A DNA stretch of 64,000 nucleotides from Tetradesmus obliquus. Taxonomy: Eukaryota > Chlorophyta > Chlorophyceae > Sphaeropleales > Scenedesmaceae. This document shows positions 1 to 11,389 of this stretch, one piece after another (the first letter of the stretch is position 1; each line of letters starts with the position of its first letter). Location of the stretch: NCBI GenBank assembly GCA_030272155.1, contig CP126197.1, positions 3,650,001 to 3,714,000 on the forward strand, given 5' to 3'. The translations under genes were made by a program, and so were the position numbers. Below the pieces are notes generated by a model. It was not told the origin of the DNA, did no database searches, and saw only the letters and a list, made by a program, of their open reading frames with translations.

Positions 1-3000
1 AGGCGATAGCTGATCAGCCATGGCAGACAAAGCAATCCTGCCCACCTGTGCTTGGGGTCAATGTGGTCGTAGCTCATAGGTAAACAGCACAGACAACCAG
101 CAAACAAGTCATTCAAGCAGTAGCTCATCAGGCAGTAAAGACAGAACCAGTTCAAACAATGTGGCCTGCATACCTGTGCTTGGTGTCCATGTGGTCAAAG
201 CTGAGCTTCACATCCATGAAGCAGCCGCCCTTGGTGGGGTACCTGCAGCAGCAGCAGCAGCAGCAGCACGTCAGGGTGCTATTATGTCTTGTCCGAACTA
301 TTGCAGGTCGCTGCCCCACCAGTCACCTGCTAGTGCGGACTGGCCTCGTCTGCTGCACTCAACACCTGCATGCGCCTGGCTTGACCATGCTTTTTCCCTT
401 TTCATGCGCGTCCCCAAACAAGCCCACCATGATAAACAGCAGGCAAGCCACACACCACACTCCACACACCACACACCACAAGCACCTGCCTTGCTCCCCA
501 CATTTCTGTCTGCCCCACCACAGTCTCCAAATTCCAAATTAATTTCAAATTTATTCCAAACGAATTGAGTGTTGCTCACTTGGCTTTGTACTCGACCACA
601 AACTGCTTGGCCTGGCCGTCCACCACGGCAGTCGCGGTGCGCACGGGGCGCCCGCTGCTTGCCGCTGCACTGGCCGCCTCACTGGCTGCTGCTGCTGCCT
701 GCTGTGCGCCTGCGTCACCCTGCTGCAGGAAGTCCACCTGGCAGCAGCAGCAGCAGACAAATTTTCATGATGCTGACAAAATTGCGCAGCTTCACACCTC
801 ACACAAGACATTTAAGCAGTTGCTGAGCAGTGAACAGCCAATCAGTTGATGGAAAAACAGCCGCCACTGCGACGCACTTGGCCCTCCGCCATGCGCTCAC
901 CACAACACGGACCAAGTCATTCATTACAACACCACATTATAACATTGTTTGTGGCAAAGTAACGCACCTGGCCATCAGCCATGAGCTCCGGGTCAGGCAC
1001 AAACTCCTCCTTGCAGCCACGCGCCTTCAGCGCCGCCTGCAGCGCAGCAGCCTTTTCTGCGGCAGCAGCAGGCTTGGCACGAGCACTGATTGCGCCCGCA
1101 TCCACAGCAGACTGCGGGCAAAAACAAACAAACAGCAAGCAGCCCACACAGTAGCGTCAGCAGCAGCAGCAGCAGCAAAGGATGTATGTGCAGGCGTGAT
1201 GCTGTGGCAGGATGTGCACGTGCTGCACAATCTTAAACGGCTGTAGCTGGTGGCCAAAGCCCAGCCCCCCGACACTTAGCAGGTGCATTGTGTATGCATC
1301 GGCAAGCAAACAGAACCGTTGATAGCAATATCTGCACCTGCCAGGCCTTGCGCTCCAGGGCCAGCATGTTTCTGAGGCATGCAGGCACTAATGTGCACGG
1401 CTGCTAGTGCTGCACAACCCTACAAACGCCAAACTTGATGACACCTGAACCTGGCCCCGCACCTGCCATGCCTTGCGCTCCAGGGCCAATTTGTTGCCTG
1501 GGGGTGGCGCGCCGCACTCGTCAAACCACGCCTGGCGCAGCGCCAACATGTGCTCCTGGTCCAGCACAGGCAGCTGCACAGCCCTGCGGCACAGGGTGGA
1601 TTTGGAACAGAAATAGGTGTTGGGATAAGGCAATCTCAGTGAAGATAGACAGAGGGTTACAGGGCGCAGCGCCAGCATGTGCTCCTGGTCCAGCACAGGC
1701 AGCTGCACAGTCCTGCAGCGCCATAGGGTGGTTTTGGAACAGAAACAGGTGTTGGGATAAGGCAATCTCAGTGAAGATAGTTGGGCGGAGGGTTGCAGAG
1801 CGCAGCGCCAGAATGTGCTTGTGCTCCTGGTCTGGCACCGGCAGCTACACGGCCCTGCGGGAGTTTATACGGCATTGCATGTGTGGGTCGGGAGACGCAC
1901 ATGGCCGCAAGTTACACCTGCCAATTCTACAGTAATTCGGCGCTGACAGTGTGTCAACTGCACGAAGCCAACATAAGACGATTCAATAACAAGGACAACA
2001 ACCACACACAAGTTTGATTGCGCGCGCTCTTAAGCACAAAGCCTTGCGCAACTCCTGCTCAACAGCTCGCAGGCACGCCAACAGAGACTAACAACATTGG
2101 GGCGGAGCAAAGCTGTTGCGATTGGTGGTGTAGTGGTATAGGTGGTACAACCAATACCAAGACTACCACCAATCGCTACCGCTTTGTTCCTCACTGCCTT
2201 CATGTACAGGGCCATATTCAGTCTCCCGCCTAGGAGCGTGCGCAGTGCAGTGCACCGGCACATTTAACCGCCAGTGGACCTAACGCAACTGTTCACACCT
2301 ACTTACTTTAGACAGCCGCATTTCTGCACCTCGCTTGAAGTGATAACAAGTAATCGGGCTGCCACCCCAGCAGCGTGCGGAGGCATGGCAACAACTCGTG
2401 ATCCACTACCGATACAATTGATTACACCAGCTATGCTCATCACTCATTTGAAGTTGAAGGCGTTGTCTGGTGTTCTACTGAACAGCGTACTTGGTACAGC
2501 AGCACACCCAACCACCAGCAGACCCAACCCACATCTTGAGATCCCCTAGAGAGCCGCATCACTGCCAGTCACTAAATATACTAGCAAAATCAGCACCAAC
2601 AACAGCTGCTCTCCATACTCACTTGAAGTAGAAGGCCTTGTCGGGCCTCCTGCCCAGCAGCGTGCGCAGGCTGCCGCGCAGCTCCTTGGAGAAGCCGATG
2701 TACTGCAGCTTCTGGCCCTCATCGTACACGCTGAACACGGCGGCAGCGCTGCCGGGCACGATCTCAGGTGACACAAAGCCCTGCGGCAGGACACGGGAGG
2801 GGAAACATCACAGCCGCGGCGCTTTAGACACTGGGTAAGTATTGGAAATTCAAGCGGCGAGATGTACTGCAGCTGCTGGCCCTCATCGTACACACAGAAC
2901 ACGGCTGCAGCGCTGCCGGGGACAATCTCCGGTGACACAAAGCCCTGCGGCAGGACACGGGAGGAAGCGTACAGCAGCGGCAGCGCTTTCAGATGTTGGG

Positions 3001-3709
3001 TGGCTGGGGTTCATGGATGAACTGCATCTTCTGGCCATGGAGGTGCACGCTGAACACGGCAGCTGCGCTGCCAGACACGATCTCAGGTGACAAACAGCCC
3101 TGCGGCAAGAATCCAAGCAGCGTTAGAGTGGTGGCAGCAGCAGCCATGGGACTGGCTTGGGCGGCGGTGTGATGCACGGGATGTGCTTGGGGTGAGTGGC
3201 ATCTTGCTAGCGCGTGACCACGAAGGCCGCGCCCGGCAGACTGAAGGGACCCAGCAATGATCAGCAGCATTTCAAGCACCAAAACGAAAACCGGATCAAC
3301 GATCATGTGTGGCATACAAGCTGCGTGTGCAACGCTGTGTGGCACACACCTGAGGGTTTATGATGGCTTGCAGAGGCAGATCTGATAGTTTGGGCATCGC
3401 AGCAGCTCCTGCGGGGCTGCTTTCCACTGCTGCTGCGGCACAGACGATATTGCTGCGGAAGCTGTAGCGCTGCTGTCTCTGCATGGGGATCCCGACTGTC
3501 TGCCTCTGCTGCTGCTGCTGCTCCGAGCTGCGAAGTCCCGCGCTGCACATGCTTGCTTGCTGCTGTTGTTGTGGTAGAGCATTAAGCACCAATGTAGCTG
3601 CACTGACGCGTTGCCGAGGTATGCAGGAGGTTCCGGAGCTGTGCCGGCATGGTTTGCGACAGGAACTGCTGCTGTGCAGCTGCAGCTGCCTGTGCGCACT
3701 GAGATGCAT
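1..3709 (-). CDS. GIY-YIG-like domain protein, probably plastid-targeted (3' end beyond left edge)
   Basis: Six exons fit in phase: 3350-3709, 2623-2780, 1463-1583, 968-1111, 580-737 and 174-242, continuing past base 1. Exon 1 is a basic, Ser/Gln-rich leader of about 120 residues that looks like a plastid transit peptide. Exons 2-3 encode a GIY-YIG-like fold start (SPEIVPGS, VFSVYDEGQKLQYIGFSKEL, LRTLLGRRPDKAFYFK) and then AWFDECGAPPPGNK. These resemble the N-terminal GIY-YIG domain of plastid glutaredoxin GRXS16 and its single-domain relatives; no glutaredoxin CGFS motif is present. Exon 4 carries ISARAK and an Ala/Lys-rich helix. Exon 5 could end at an in-frame TGA (576-578), but that TGA lies in a perfect donor (AA|GTGAGC), and exon 6 (YPTKGGCFMDVKLSFDHMD) joins in phase, so I extend the gene. 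Exons 2 and 3 have diverged extra copies in the neighbouring introns. Nuclease activity is not implied; the function is unknown. Confidence 0.65.
1536..1858 (-). repeat. Three tandem copies of the exon 3 acceptor edge (GIY-YIG gene)
   Basis: The block coding for VQLPVLDQEHMLALR with its upstream acceptor occurs at about 1536-1586 (functional exon 3), 1662-1718 and 1797-1853, at roughly 130-base spacing. The intron text between copies, including a stretch around GTGTTGGGATAAGG, is also repeated at about 1616 and 1751. Another fragment of the exon's 3' end (LALERKAWQ plus donor) lies at about 1338-1370. Confidence 0.85.
2640..3110 (-). repeat. Three tandem copies of the exon 2 acceptor edge (GIY-YIG gene)
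   Basis: The acceptor and the start of exon 2 (SPEIVPGSAAAVFSVYDEGQ) appear at about 2695-2790, again at 2855-2955 (SPEIVPGSAAAVFCVYDEGQ) and again at 3015-3105 (SPEIVSGSAAAVFSVHLHGQ). Only the copy nearest exon 3 continues into the full domain. The other two diverge after the QYI/QFI position. Confidence 0.85.
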
Positions 3710-3940
3710 GTCGAAACTGCGATCAAATCAGCAACACGCGACAGGTCCTTGTAGGCACGTAAACAGAGTGCAAGCACTGAAGGCAGAGATTTACTTCGAA
3801 TCTTGGTGGACGAAGGCACGCCAGACACCGTCTATAAACATAAAGTATGTTGAATACGCCGTTAGGTATTACCTTGCTGGTGTGTGAACCAGATCTCAAG
3901 TCAACGGTCTGGAACCCGAACCCTTCTGCCATGTCAACCT
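3710..3940. other. Spacer between ZIP9 stop and GIY-YIG start
   Basis: About 230 bases separate two minus-strand genes. It must hold the ZIP9 3' UTR and the promoter of the GIY-YIG gene. I see no coding exon or distinct motif in it. Confidence 0.4.
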
Positions 3941-6900
3941 CTAGTGCCCGTGCTCGTGGTGGAACACGGCTGAGAGCACCAGGGGTAGCAACATGCCGAG
4001 CGATACCAGCAGCAGCTGCCCTCTTTGATGCAAGCCAGCTGCGTGCATGCCAGCTTTGCTGCTGCGGCCCTTGAGGGACAGCCCTGGCCCAGCCGCTGCT
4101 GTGCTGCTGCTGCTGTGCTGGTGGTGTGTGTGTCGCCCCAGGGCATCAGGAAGGATGTGCATCGTGGCTGCAGCACACACGCAGTAAACAGCAGCAAGCA
4201 CGCAAGCATGCTGATGAGGATGACGGTTCAAGATGTGTGGGCGGGACTTCACGCTGTCCCCTCCGTTCAGAATCCCTAGCATGTGAGCAAGGCACAGCTG
4301 CTGCTGCTTCACTGGGTACAGTGGAGGCACAGCTACTGTGTGAGATTAACAGCGTGTGTCTTCCTGTCGGTAGGAAGTAAATCATGTGAGCTTCTGACAG
4401 CGACACCCACCAGCATACAGCACAGTGCCTCCAGAAAACAGCACCGCCAGAGCAATGCTGCTGCCGCCAGACAGCCCAGGCAGCGCTGACAGCGCCGCAT
4501 ACGTCAGCAGCGCAGCAGCCGGCGAGGCCAGCGAAAACAGCAGCATGCCTGCAGCACATGACGCAGCACATGCGGCAGCACGCAAGCATGTAAGTGAAGG
4601 CACCTAAGCAACCAGCACAGCAGCCGGCGAGGCCAGCAAGAACAGCAGCATGCCTGCAGCACATGCGGCAGCAGCACACAAGCACACCTAAGATGACGGC
4701 ACACGTACGGCGTACACTAACGGAGGCTTACACAACAGCCCATGGACTTTGTCAGCGCTGCCGGCTGCTTTTCTTCCCTTGTCATTCGCTCCATGCATCG
4801 GCACCAGGCCCATACCCATTTTGCACAGCCCCACCACACCTTTGTGCACCCTGCCAGGCGTCCAGCGTGCGCTGCGCAGGTAAGCTGCCAGCCCTACTGC
4901 CACCGGCCCCTTGTGCACCACCATGCCTGCTGCATTGCTGAGCGTTGTTTTTCACCCACTGGGTGATTTGTTTGATCTGAGGCAAGTGATATGTTTGACC
5001 TAAGGCGGCATGCAGTCTGTGCAGTATTAAATGCAGCATGTTGCATGGGTTCTTCTGAGTTTGCCCAGCAAAAGCACTTGCACCTGTGTGCACTCTGCTG
5101 GCGCTCCAGCGCGCACTGCGCAGGTAAGCTGCCAGCCCTACTGCCACCGGGCCCTTGTGCACCACCATGGCTGCTGCCACGCCAAGGCCCACTGCAGGCT
5201 CAGCAGCAAGGCTGGCGGCACCCACGGCCAAGCCATCAGACGCTGCAAAGTGCAGAACAGAATGCAAAGGCAGAAGCCGCAGAACCCAGGCGGTGTTAAC
5301 TGCGTGGCAACACATGCATCACACGTGCACACTGTCAACGGCACTGTCAATGGCATGTGATCTTGCCACACATTCAGGAGGAGCCCAGCCAGCAAGCAGG
5401 AGCCGCCTGGGTTTCTAATCGTGCTGCATTTAACGTTGTGTGTTTGCAGTAGTTTGTGTGCCTGCTCGTGGACTGCTCTACCTCCAGTGTGCTGCTTGCT
5501 TGGGTGCAGCCTCTACCTGCTTGATCCTCATGCTACACAGAGAAACTTGTTGACTTTAACACAAGTTCCACACTTAATCAGCAGCCAAGAAACTTGAAGG
5601 GTGCCCACCTGCATGTACCATCAGCCCCAGCAGTGCTTGCTGTGCTGGCTCCTTCAGCCAGCTGCCAGCCAGCCGCCCAGCAGCAGCAGCAACACCCCCT
5701 GTTCTTAACACCCCACCACTACCTGCTGCTGCTGCTGCTGCTGATTGTTTCTGCCCTGCTTGCTGACCACTAGCCCTGCTGCCGGCAGCCCTCACTCCCA
5801 GGCTGCTGCTGCTCCTGGCAGCGCCGGTATTGCTGCTGCTAGCTGCTGCAGCGGCTGCAGCTTCCTCGCGAGCTGATGTCAGCGGCAGCTGCCGGAAGCT
5901 GCCACCTGCACTGCTGCTGCCTAAGCCAGGCCGCTTGACTGGACTGCCGCCGCGGCTGCTGCTGCTGGCAGCTTCTCTGTCACTACCACCCATGCCAGAG
6001 CTGGTGCCACCAGCAGATCTGCTAGTTACACCTGCGGCGACAGTATTGCTAGCAGCAGTTATGCCAGGCCACGCTGGGTGTGAAGTTCCTGGTGCTGGGG
6101 TGGCACTTCTCGGTGAAGCTCGCGGCGTTGCCGGCTGTGAAGTTCCTGGGCGCCCCCTGCTGCTGTCGCTGTGCGGCTGCATGTCCGACAGCAGTATCAC
6201 GTGCTCATCATCGCTGCACTGCTGATCTGCAGCATCTCCAAAGTCAGGCGGCTGACCTGCGCTGCTGCTGCTGCTGCTGCTGCTGCTGGGGCTGGGCAGC
6301 AGGCTTGCTGCTGTGTCCAGCATCAGCATGAACCAGAAGCCTGCTAGGAGGGACAGTGAGATGCCCCACTCTGGTAGGTGGGACTCCTGCAGGCCAGCAG
6401 CAGCAGCAGCAGCAGCAGCCGCATCAGCGGCAGCAGTGGGGGTATCATTCAGCTTGCAAAGCGCATTCGACGTAACTGGCCAGATGGCAGCTGCGGAAGG
6501 AGGGAGCTTTGCGGCTGACGGCAATGAGTGAGAGCAGTCACACGTCATTCGCTGAAAAGCATGTGCATGCCGCAGCACAGCTACTTAAGACGGTTAGCTT
6601 GTGCTTATGTACTACAAGCAGTAGTACAGCAGGAAGGCTTGCAGCGCACCTCGAGTGCCTCCATGGCTGCTTCAAAGCCTGCAGGCAGAAGCATCGCAGC
6701 TCAGATCAGCGCTGCTGCCACTGCCGGGGCATGCATTGCATGCAGGCGTTGCCCACAAGTACAGAAGTATGGATGCAAGTCAGACACTCTGGCATCTTGC
6801 TGCCTCATCTATCCAACAAACCACTTTACGCCAACCCCTACAGAGCGCTATCAGGCTTTTTGACGACGCAACGAGCGGGGCTAGCAGCTTTGAGTGGTGG

Positions 6901-7396
6901 TAGCAGGACCACTGACCTTCAGGCAGGATGATGACAAGTGCACTCCCCAGCAGCAGGCCGGCACCTAGTGCATTGACCTACACCACAAGCAAATCAACAT
7001 GCTTTGCTTGAATGCGCAGTTTTGCATCCACTGCGGTCCGTGAGGACTCGGAGGATTGTCAATTCGTTCCTCAACACGAAGCGCATGTATATACTTTGTC
7101 ACACAAAACAGCGCAGCAAGTGCGGCAACTCTACAGTATGGTGCAGGGTTGGAACCACATGCAGCCGCCGTTCTGCTCATGTAGATGTTCAGCACATGCT
7201 CATGTGCAGCGGGCAGCAGTAATTTATTGCTAACCTATTGCACCAGCTGTTTGCTCTGCCAACTCACACTGGCGAGGCGTTGCTCTGAGATGGGCAGCCA
7301 TGAAGGCAGCATGCCGCAGCCATAGGCACCCACAAACATGAGCACGCATGTGGCCAGCAGCCCTGGCAGTGATGAGCCGTGTGCTGCTTCCACCAT
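3941..7396 (-). CDS. ZIP9: ZIP-family metal transporter, ZIP9/SLC39A9 type
   Basis: Seven exons join in phase: 7268-7396, 6917-6977, 6650-6678, 5609-6551, 5084-5242, 4411-4548 and 3941-4167, giving about 561 residues. Order of parts: a first membrane helix (VLMFVGAYGCGMLPSWLP, then ISEQRLAS), a second (VNALGAGLLLGSALVIILPE), GFEAAMEALE, a long Ser/Ala/Gly-rich insert (about 300 residues in exon 4), a third helix (EWGISLSLLAGFWFMLMLD), LMVHAASDGLAVGAA (metal-site helix 4), AMVVHKGPVAVGLAAYL (helix 5), SGGTVLYAATMHILPDAL, and a His-rich tail ending LPLVLSAVFHHEHGH. These match ZIP9, which moves zinc or related divalent metals across Golgi or plasma membranes. Start 7396 is chosen just before the first helix; an in-frame upstream ATG at 7615 would add 73 residues. 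The insert between helices 2 and 3 is much longer than in animal ZIP9. Confidence 0.88.
4840..4926 (-). other. In-frame partial duplicate of ZIP9 exon 5 (possible alternative exon)
   Basis: This 87-base segment repeats the helix-5 half of exon 5: it reads MVVHKGPVAVGLAAYLRSAR, then WTPGRVHKG in place of WSASRVHTG. It has its own acceptor (TGCAG|GC) and donor (AAAG|GTGTGG) and is phase 1-1, like the parent exon at 5084-5242. It could therefore be spliced in as a cassette without shifting the frame. A shorter acceptor-side copy of the next exon lies at about 4618-4665. Confidence 0.6.
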
Positions 7397-8179
7397 GCTT
7401 GCTGCTGCTGCTGCTGCTACTGGTGCTGCTACGACGCGAATGGTGCGGCGCTGCGTAGCACGCCAATTGCTGCTGCTGGTGTGCTGCCTTGGACGACAGC
7501 AACCGCTTTGTGCTGAGAGCCTTGCACCGTATGTTGGTGTTGGGGTATGGCTGTGATGGAAGGTGGGGCAGGGGGGCCTGCTGCTGTGATGGTTGAGCCT
7601 GATCAGCTGCAGCATTGGACGTTCTGCAACTCCAGGGGCTGCTACATCAGCATGTCACTAGGTCACCAGGTGATTCACAGTATACCAAACAATTATATTG
7701 CCAATGTACGCTCTCTGTACCGAAGGATCGAGTCGTAGGTCGCACCCTAGATGGTGAGCAAGTGCAGTGCTGCTGCTGGTGCCACGCGTGCTTGCATCCC
7801 TGCGGCTGATACAGTTTAAGATTGTAACAGTGTGTTTGCGGATGTTGTTTCGGCATGAGGAGGGCTGCGTGACCTCCGTATTCAAAAACCTGAAAAGCAC
7901 AAACGGTCACTCGCCATCCTTTCTCCCGTTGTTCCTGCACCGAATGTTGACTTGAACGAGCTGTAGAAGTTAGTGTTCTGATGTGAATGCTGTGCACTCA
8001 CGACAGCGTGCTCCCACAACAACATCGCCAGAGCCGTTTGTTGCCCTGTGGAGCCTTAAGAATTTACCAGAGTGCGAAAGGCAAATGAACAGCAGACGCA
8101 TCAGTACCTAGCGGTGTATACAGCAGCCAGGCCGGTGAGCAGTACAGCACAACACAGCATCAGCGGGAACAGCTGCTAA
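7397..8179. promoter_or_regulatory. Shared 5' region between divergent ZIP9 and CENH3
   Basis: The ZIP9 start (minus strand) and the CENH3 start (plus strand) face away from each other across about 780 bases, or about 560 if ZIP9 starts at 7615. A bidirectional promoter is inferred from position only; I did not find a convincing TATA box or a shared motif. Confidence 0.35.
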
Positions 8180-10020
8180 ATGGCAAGGACGAAAGCCAAA
8201 CCGGTGAGCAGAGGCCTTATTCCCTCACAACCACAGGTTTTTTTAGCGTTTCAGCACCTGCTGGGCCTGACTGAACATCTGCACACCCAGGCTGCTAAGG
8301 CCAAGCCGCAAGCTACGCCACCTAGGCGCGGAAGCGGTGCTGGTGCTGCATCGCCTGCTGCTAAGGCTCCAGCAGCACGCACCCCAGCAGCAGCAAGGAG
8401 GGCTACTGTGCCGCAGACTGAGCGCAGTGAGTACAGCAGCAAACACGCAGCAGCAGTTGCAGGGCAGCAGTACAGCAGGACACCTTCTGCTGCACCCCCT
8501 GTCACTGCCGCGCATCAAACCTTGCTTGCCCCCACATCGTCTTGTGCCAGCATGCATGCAGTATATGCTATAGCATACAAAGTTTTCTGGGCAGCCATGC
8601 CCTGCACACCACCCAGCAAACACAGCAACTGACTGTCTCGCATCTGCTGCTGCATGCTGCCGTTTGCTGCTTCTGCTGTGTGGCACACTGCCATGTGCAG
8701 AGAAGCACAGGTACAGGCCGGGCACGCGTGCCTTGCAGGAGATCCGCAAGTACCAGAAGAGCACCGGGCTGCTGGTCCGCAAGGCTCCCTTTGCACGCGT
8801 GGTGAGAAGGCACAGCTGCTATATGACAGTTTGTGTGGATGCAGCAGCTCTGCAGCTCTGACTGCAGCCATTCCTGCACTGGCAGCAGGCGGTGTTTGTG
8901 GCTAGCCACAAACAAGGGCGATACTTGCTGCACATACGCAGCTGCAGTGAATGCCGCAGCAGCACCACACAGCAGCAACTGCACTGCAGCGGCGCAGGCT
9001 GTGCTGCATGCCCATCGCTGGCTGCAGCCGCTCGCCCGCGTCGTGCACCTTCTGTGCACCATGAACTCAGCAACTCAGCAAAACGGAAATGAACATCAAC
9101 TGCCGCACGTGATGCGCTGCAGGTGCGTGAGATTGCCAACAGGATTGCGCCGGAGCCCTTCAGGTGGACGGCTGAGGGCCTGATGGCCCTGCAGGAGGTG
9201 AGCAAGGCACAGCCAGCGCGTTAGCAAGCCAGCAAGCTGCAGAGTCAAACACATATGTGCAATAGCCAGGCATGCCAGAAGCGTGTGTTATGTGTGCAGC
9301 TGCTGCTGCCAGTCTGCAGCATGCTTTTGGTGCTGCCTTAACAGGTCAGACACTGTCGGCAGCCAGCCAGGCGTTTTGCATGAGGCTCGAACTGCTCGGG
9401 AGCATCATACGTGTGTCCAGTAGCGCTATTGTCATAACTCTTTTTGTAACACCTGTTTGCCCTGCACATTGCTGCTGCTGCTGCTGCCGCTGGGTCAGGC
9501 CACGGAGGACTTCATGGTGCACCTGTTTGAGGACTGCAACCTGTGCGCCATCCACGCCAAGCGCGTGACCATCAGTGAGCGCCCGCGCCGCTGCTGCTGC
9601 ATACATATATCAACAAGGGCGGTTGCCACTTGGATGCATGCAAGCAGGATAGCAATGTAACCCATGGGTCTTTGAGACACCTGTGTCACTGCACAGCAGA
9701 GATCACCCCGCTCCCAGTGTGTGTTGCGGGTTGTTCCAGCAGCAAAGTGTAGGAGTGCATGCATCCTCCAGTGCGGTGTGCCTGGCCGAGTAGCCGCTCC
9801 TTGCGGACCACCTGCCGCGTGCTGCCGCGCTGACGCATGCCGCAGCTTGCTGCTGCCACTTGTGATAGCACTGCTCACTGGCCCGTGCGACCGTGTGTCC
9901 TGCCGTGCTGCTCTGCCCTGCACTCTGCTGCTGCTGCTGCTGCGTGTTTGCGCAGTGCCCAAGGACCTGCAGCTTGCGCGCCGCATCCGTGGGCCAGTGT
10001 ACGGCGCAGCATCCTTCTGA
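8180..10020 (+). CDS. CENH3: Centromeric histone H3 variant (CENP-A/CENH3)
   Basis: Six exons join in phase: 8180-8203, 8291-8426, 8701-8801, 9123-9197, 9499-9574 and 9956-10020, giving 158 residues. The N-terminal tail starts MARTK, as in plant CENH3, and is then unlike H3: it is Ala/Pro/Lys-rich and lacks the conserved H3 tail. From residue 55 the histone fold begins ([20 protein letters not shown]). CENH3 hallmarks are [18 protein letters not shown], a loop 1 one residue longer than in H3 with the diagnostic RWTAE (about residues 101-105), and [20 protein letters not shown]. Canonical H3 has LRFQSSAV in place of the RWTAE segment. The end is [13 protein letters not shown] followed by an extra PVYGAASF. 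The protein would replace H3 in centromeric nucleosomes and mark the kinetochore site. Five introns also argue against a replication-dependent H3 gene. It is divergently paired with ZIP9. Confidence 0.88.
8893..8914. repeat. 22-base perfect palindrome in CENH3 intron 3
   Basis: The two halves are exact reverse complements around a central GCTAGC: TGTTTGTGGCTAGCC, then the mirror. It sits in the intron between exons 3 and 4. It could form a small hairpin or be a dyad binding site; no function is claimed. Confidence 0.8.
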
Positions 10021-11389
10021 GGTTATCGTGGAGCTTTCTGAAGCCTGGGCAGCTGCGCCGCTGGCATGGTGATCGCAACAAGCACGGTTTGTGGTGGCTG
10101 CTTGCGTCAGCGAGCAGCGCAAAGTGCGATGCTGCGGCGGCGGTTGCTGGGTTGGGCTGCAACTGTATGTTACAATTTGATGCCTGGTGCGGTGCTGCAG
10201 ATGCACGGGGGGCGGCTGTTGACATACTGTTGACCAGAGACCGATGGGTGGGTGGTGTGACGGGTGGTTGTCTGCTGCTGCCAGTTTCAGCAGCTGGGCT
10301 GGGTGGTGCTTTGGGGCAAGGACGCGGCTGGTAGTAGCCGAGAAGCAGCTAGGCTACATATTACACGCAGGCGATGTTTTGATGACGCATGCTGCAGTGC
10401 GTGGCTGCCGGTGACGTGGTGCTGGTGGCTGCCTGCCAGCTGCCTCGCATACTGCGATGGTGCAACTGTGCCGTCGTTCGATTGTCGACGTTTTTGAGCT
10501 CTGCGAGACGTTAGCTACTGGCAGCAGCCTTGGCAGTGCTGCATGTGCATGATGTTGCTTACAATGGCCTCACAACAGCCATGCTGTTGGCTGCAGTCTT
10601 GAACTGGTGGCTGTGACTGTTTGACATACACAGCAACCTCGTTGTGGCTGTGCCAATCGATGCATTTGTGCCGGTCGTTGCGTTGCTGTCGGCAAGGGCA
10701 GCAATGTTGTGTATGACTTCAACGTGTAATACCCATCATGTATCTTTGGGCTGTCTCTTGGCTGTCCACTCATGGCACAACAGTTGCTCGTCCAGGGTGG
10801 ATGATGCATCACAATCTGTTGTGCATGCAACCTCAGCGCAAAACTTCCAGGCACCTGCAGTAAGTCACAATTTTAGCCAATTGTCTGATGCAGCATATAA
10901 AAAGATGTCAGATGCAGCATCCTCAACATACATACCAGCCCTGCCAGGCACGCAGCGAACCGTATGGGTAACCCCCACCTGCTGCCTGGTGAAGGCCGTG
11001 AGGGAGTCTGGGTGGTTTACCCCTCACCAATAGAAAGGCAATAATAGTCGTAGTTTCCGCTCCATTACGGGGCGCGGTTGCCGATGCCGATAAGGTATGG
11101 CTTACAAGAAGACTATTAATATTATTAGGCAGCATCCTCAGAAAACCTCGTAGACCCCAATTGTTTTCAAAACAAATCCTTCCGTCACAACTGCCGGTGT
11201 TGCACATCCATCAGCTGTCTCAACAATAACTGTCAGCTCATAGACCAGTGCAACAAGCACTGCACAGTGCAGGCATGCTTGCACCAGGGCCGGGTTCGGC
11301 AGAATAAGCCTCTTAGCCTGGTTTGCAAGGACACATCAACTAGGTGCGCACAGCCCAAAGCACGCTGTACATGCAATACATTTGTGCGC
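10021..11389. other. CENH3 3' flank, no gene recognised
   Basis: GT/TG-rich sequence downstream of CENH3. Open frames here are short and have no family resemblance. It probably contains the CENH3 3' UTR and the 3' flank of the minus-strand gene ending at 11390. Confidence 0.4.

Noticed and set aside
5574..6578. Separate 334-codon Ser/Ala-rich minus-strand gene
   Set aside because: The frame contains EWGISLSLLAGFWFMLMLD and LGLMVHA at the positions expected for ZIP9 helices and splices in phase to the flanking ZIP9 exons, so it is ZIP9 exon 4.
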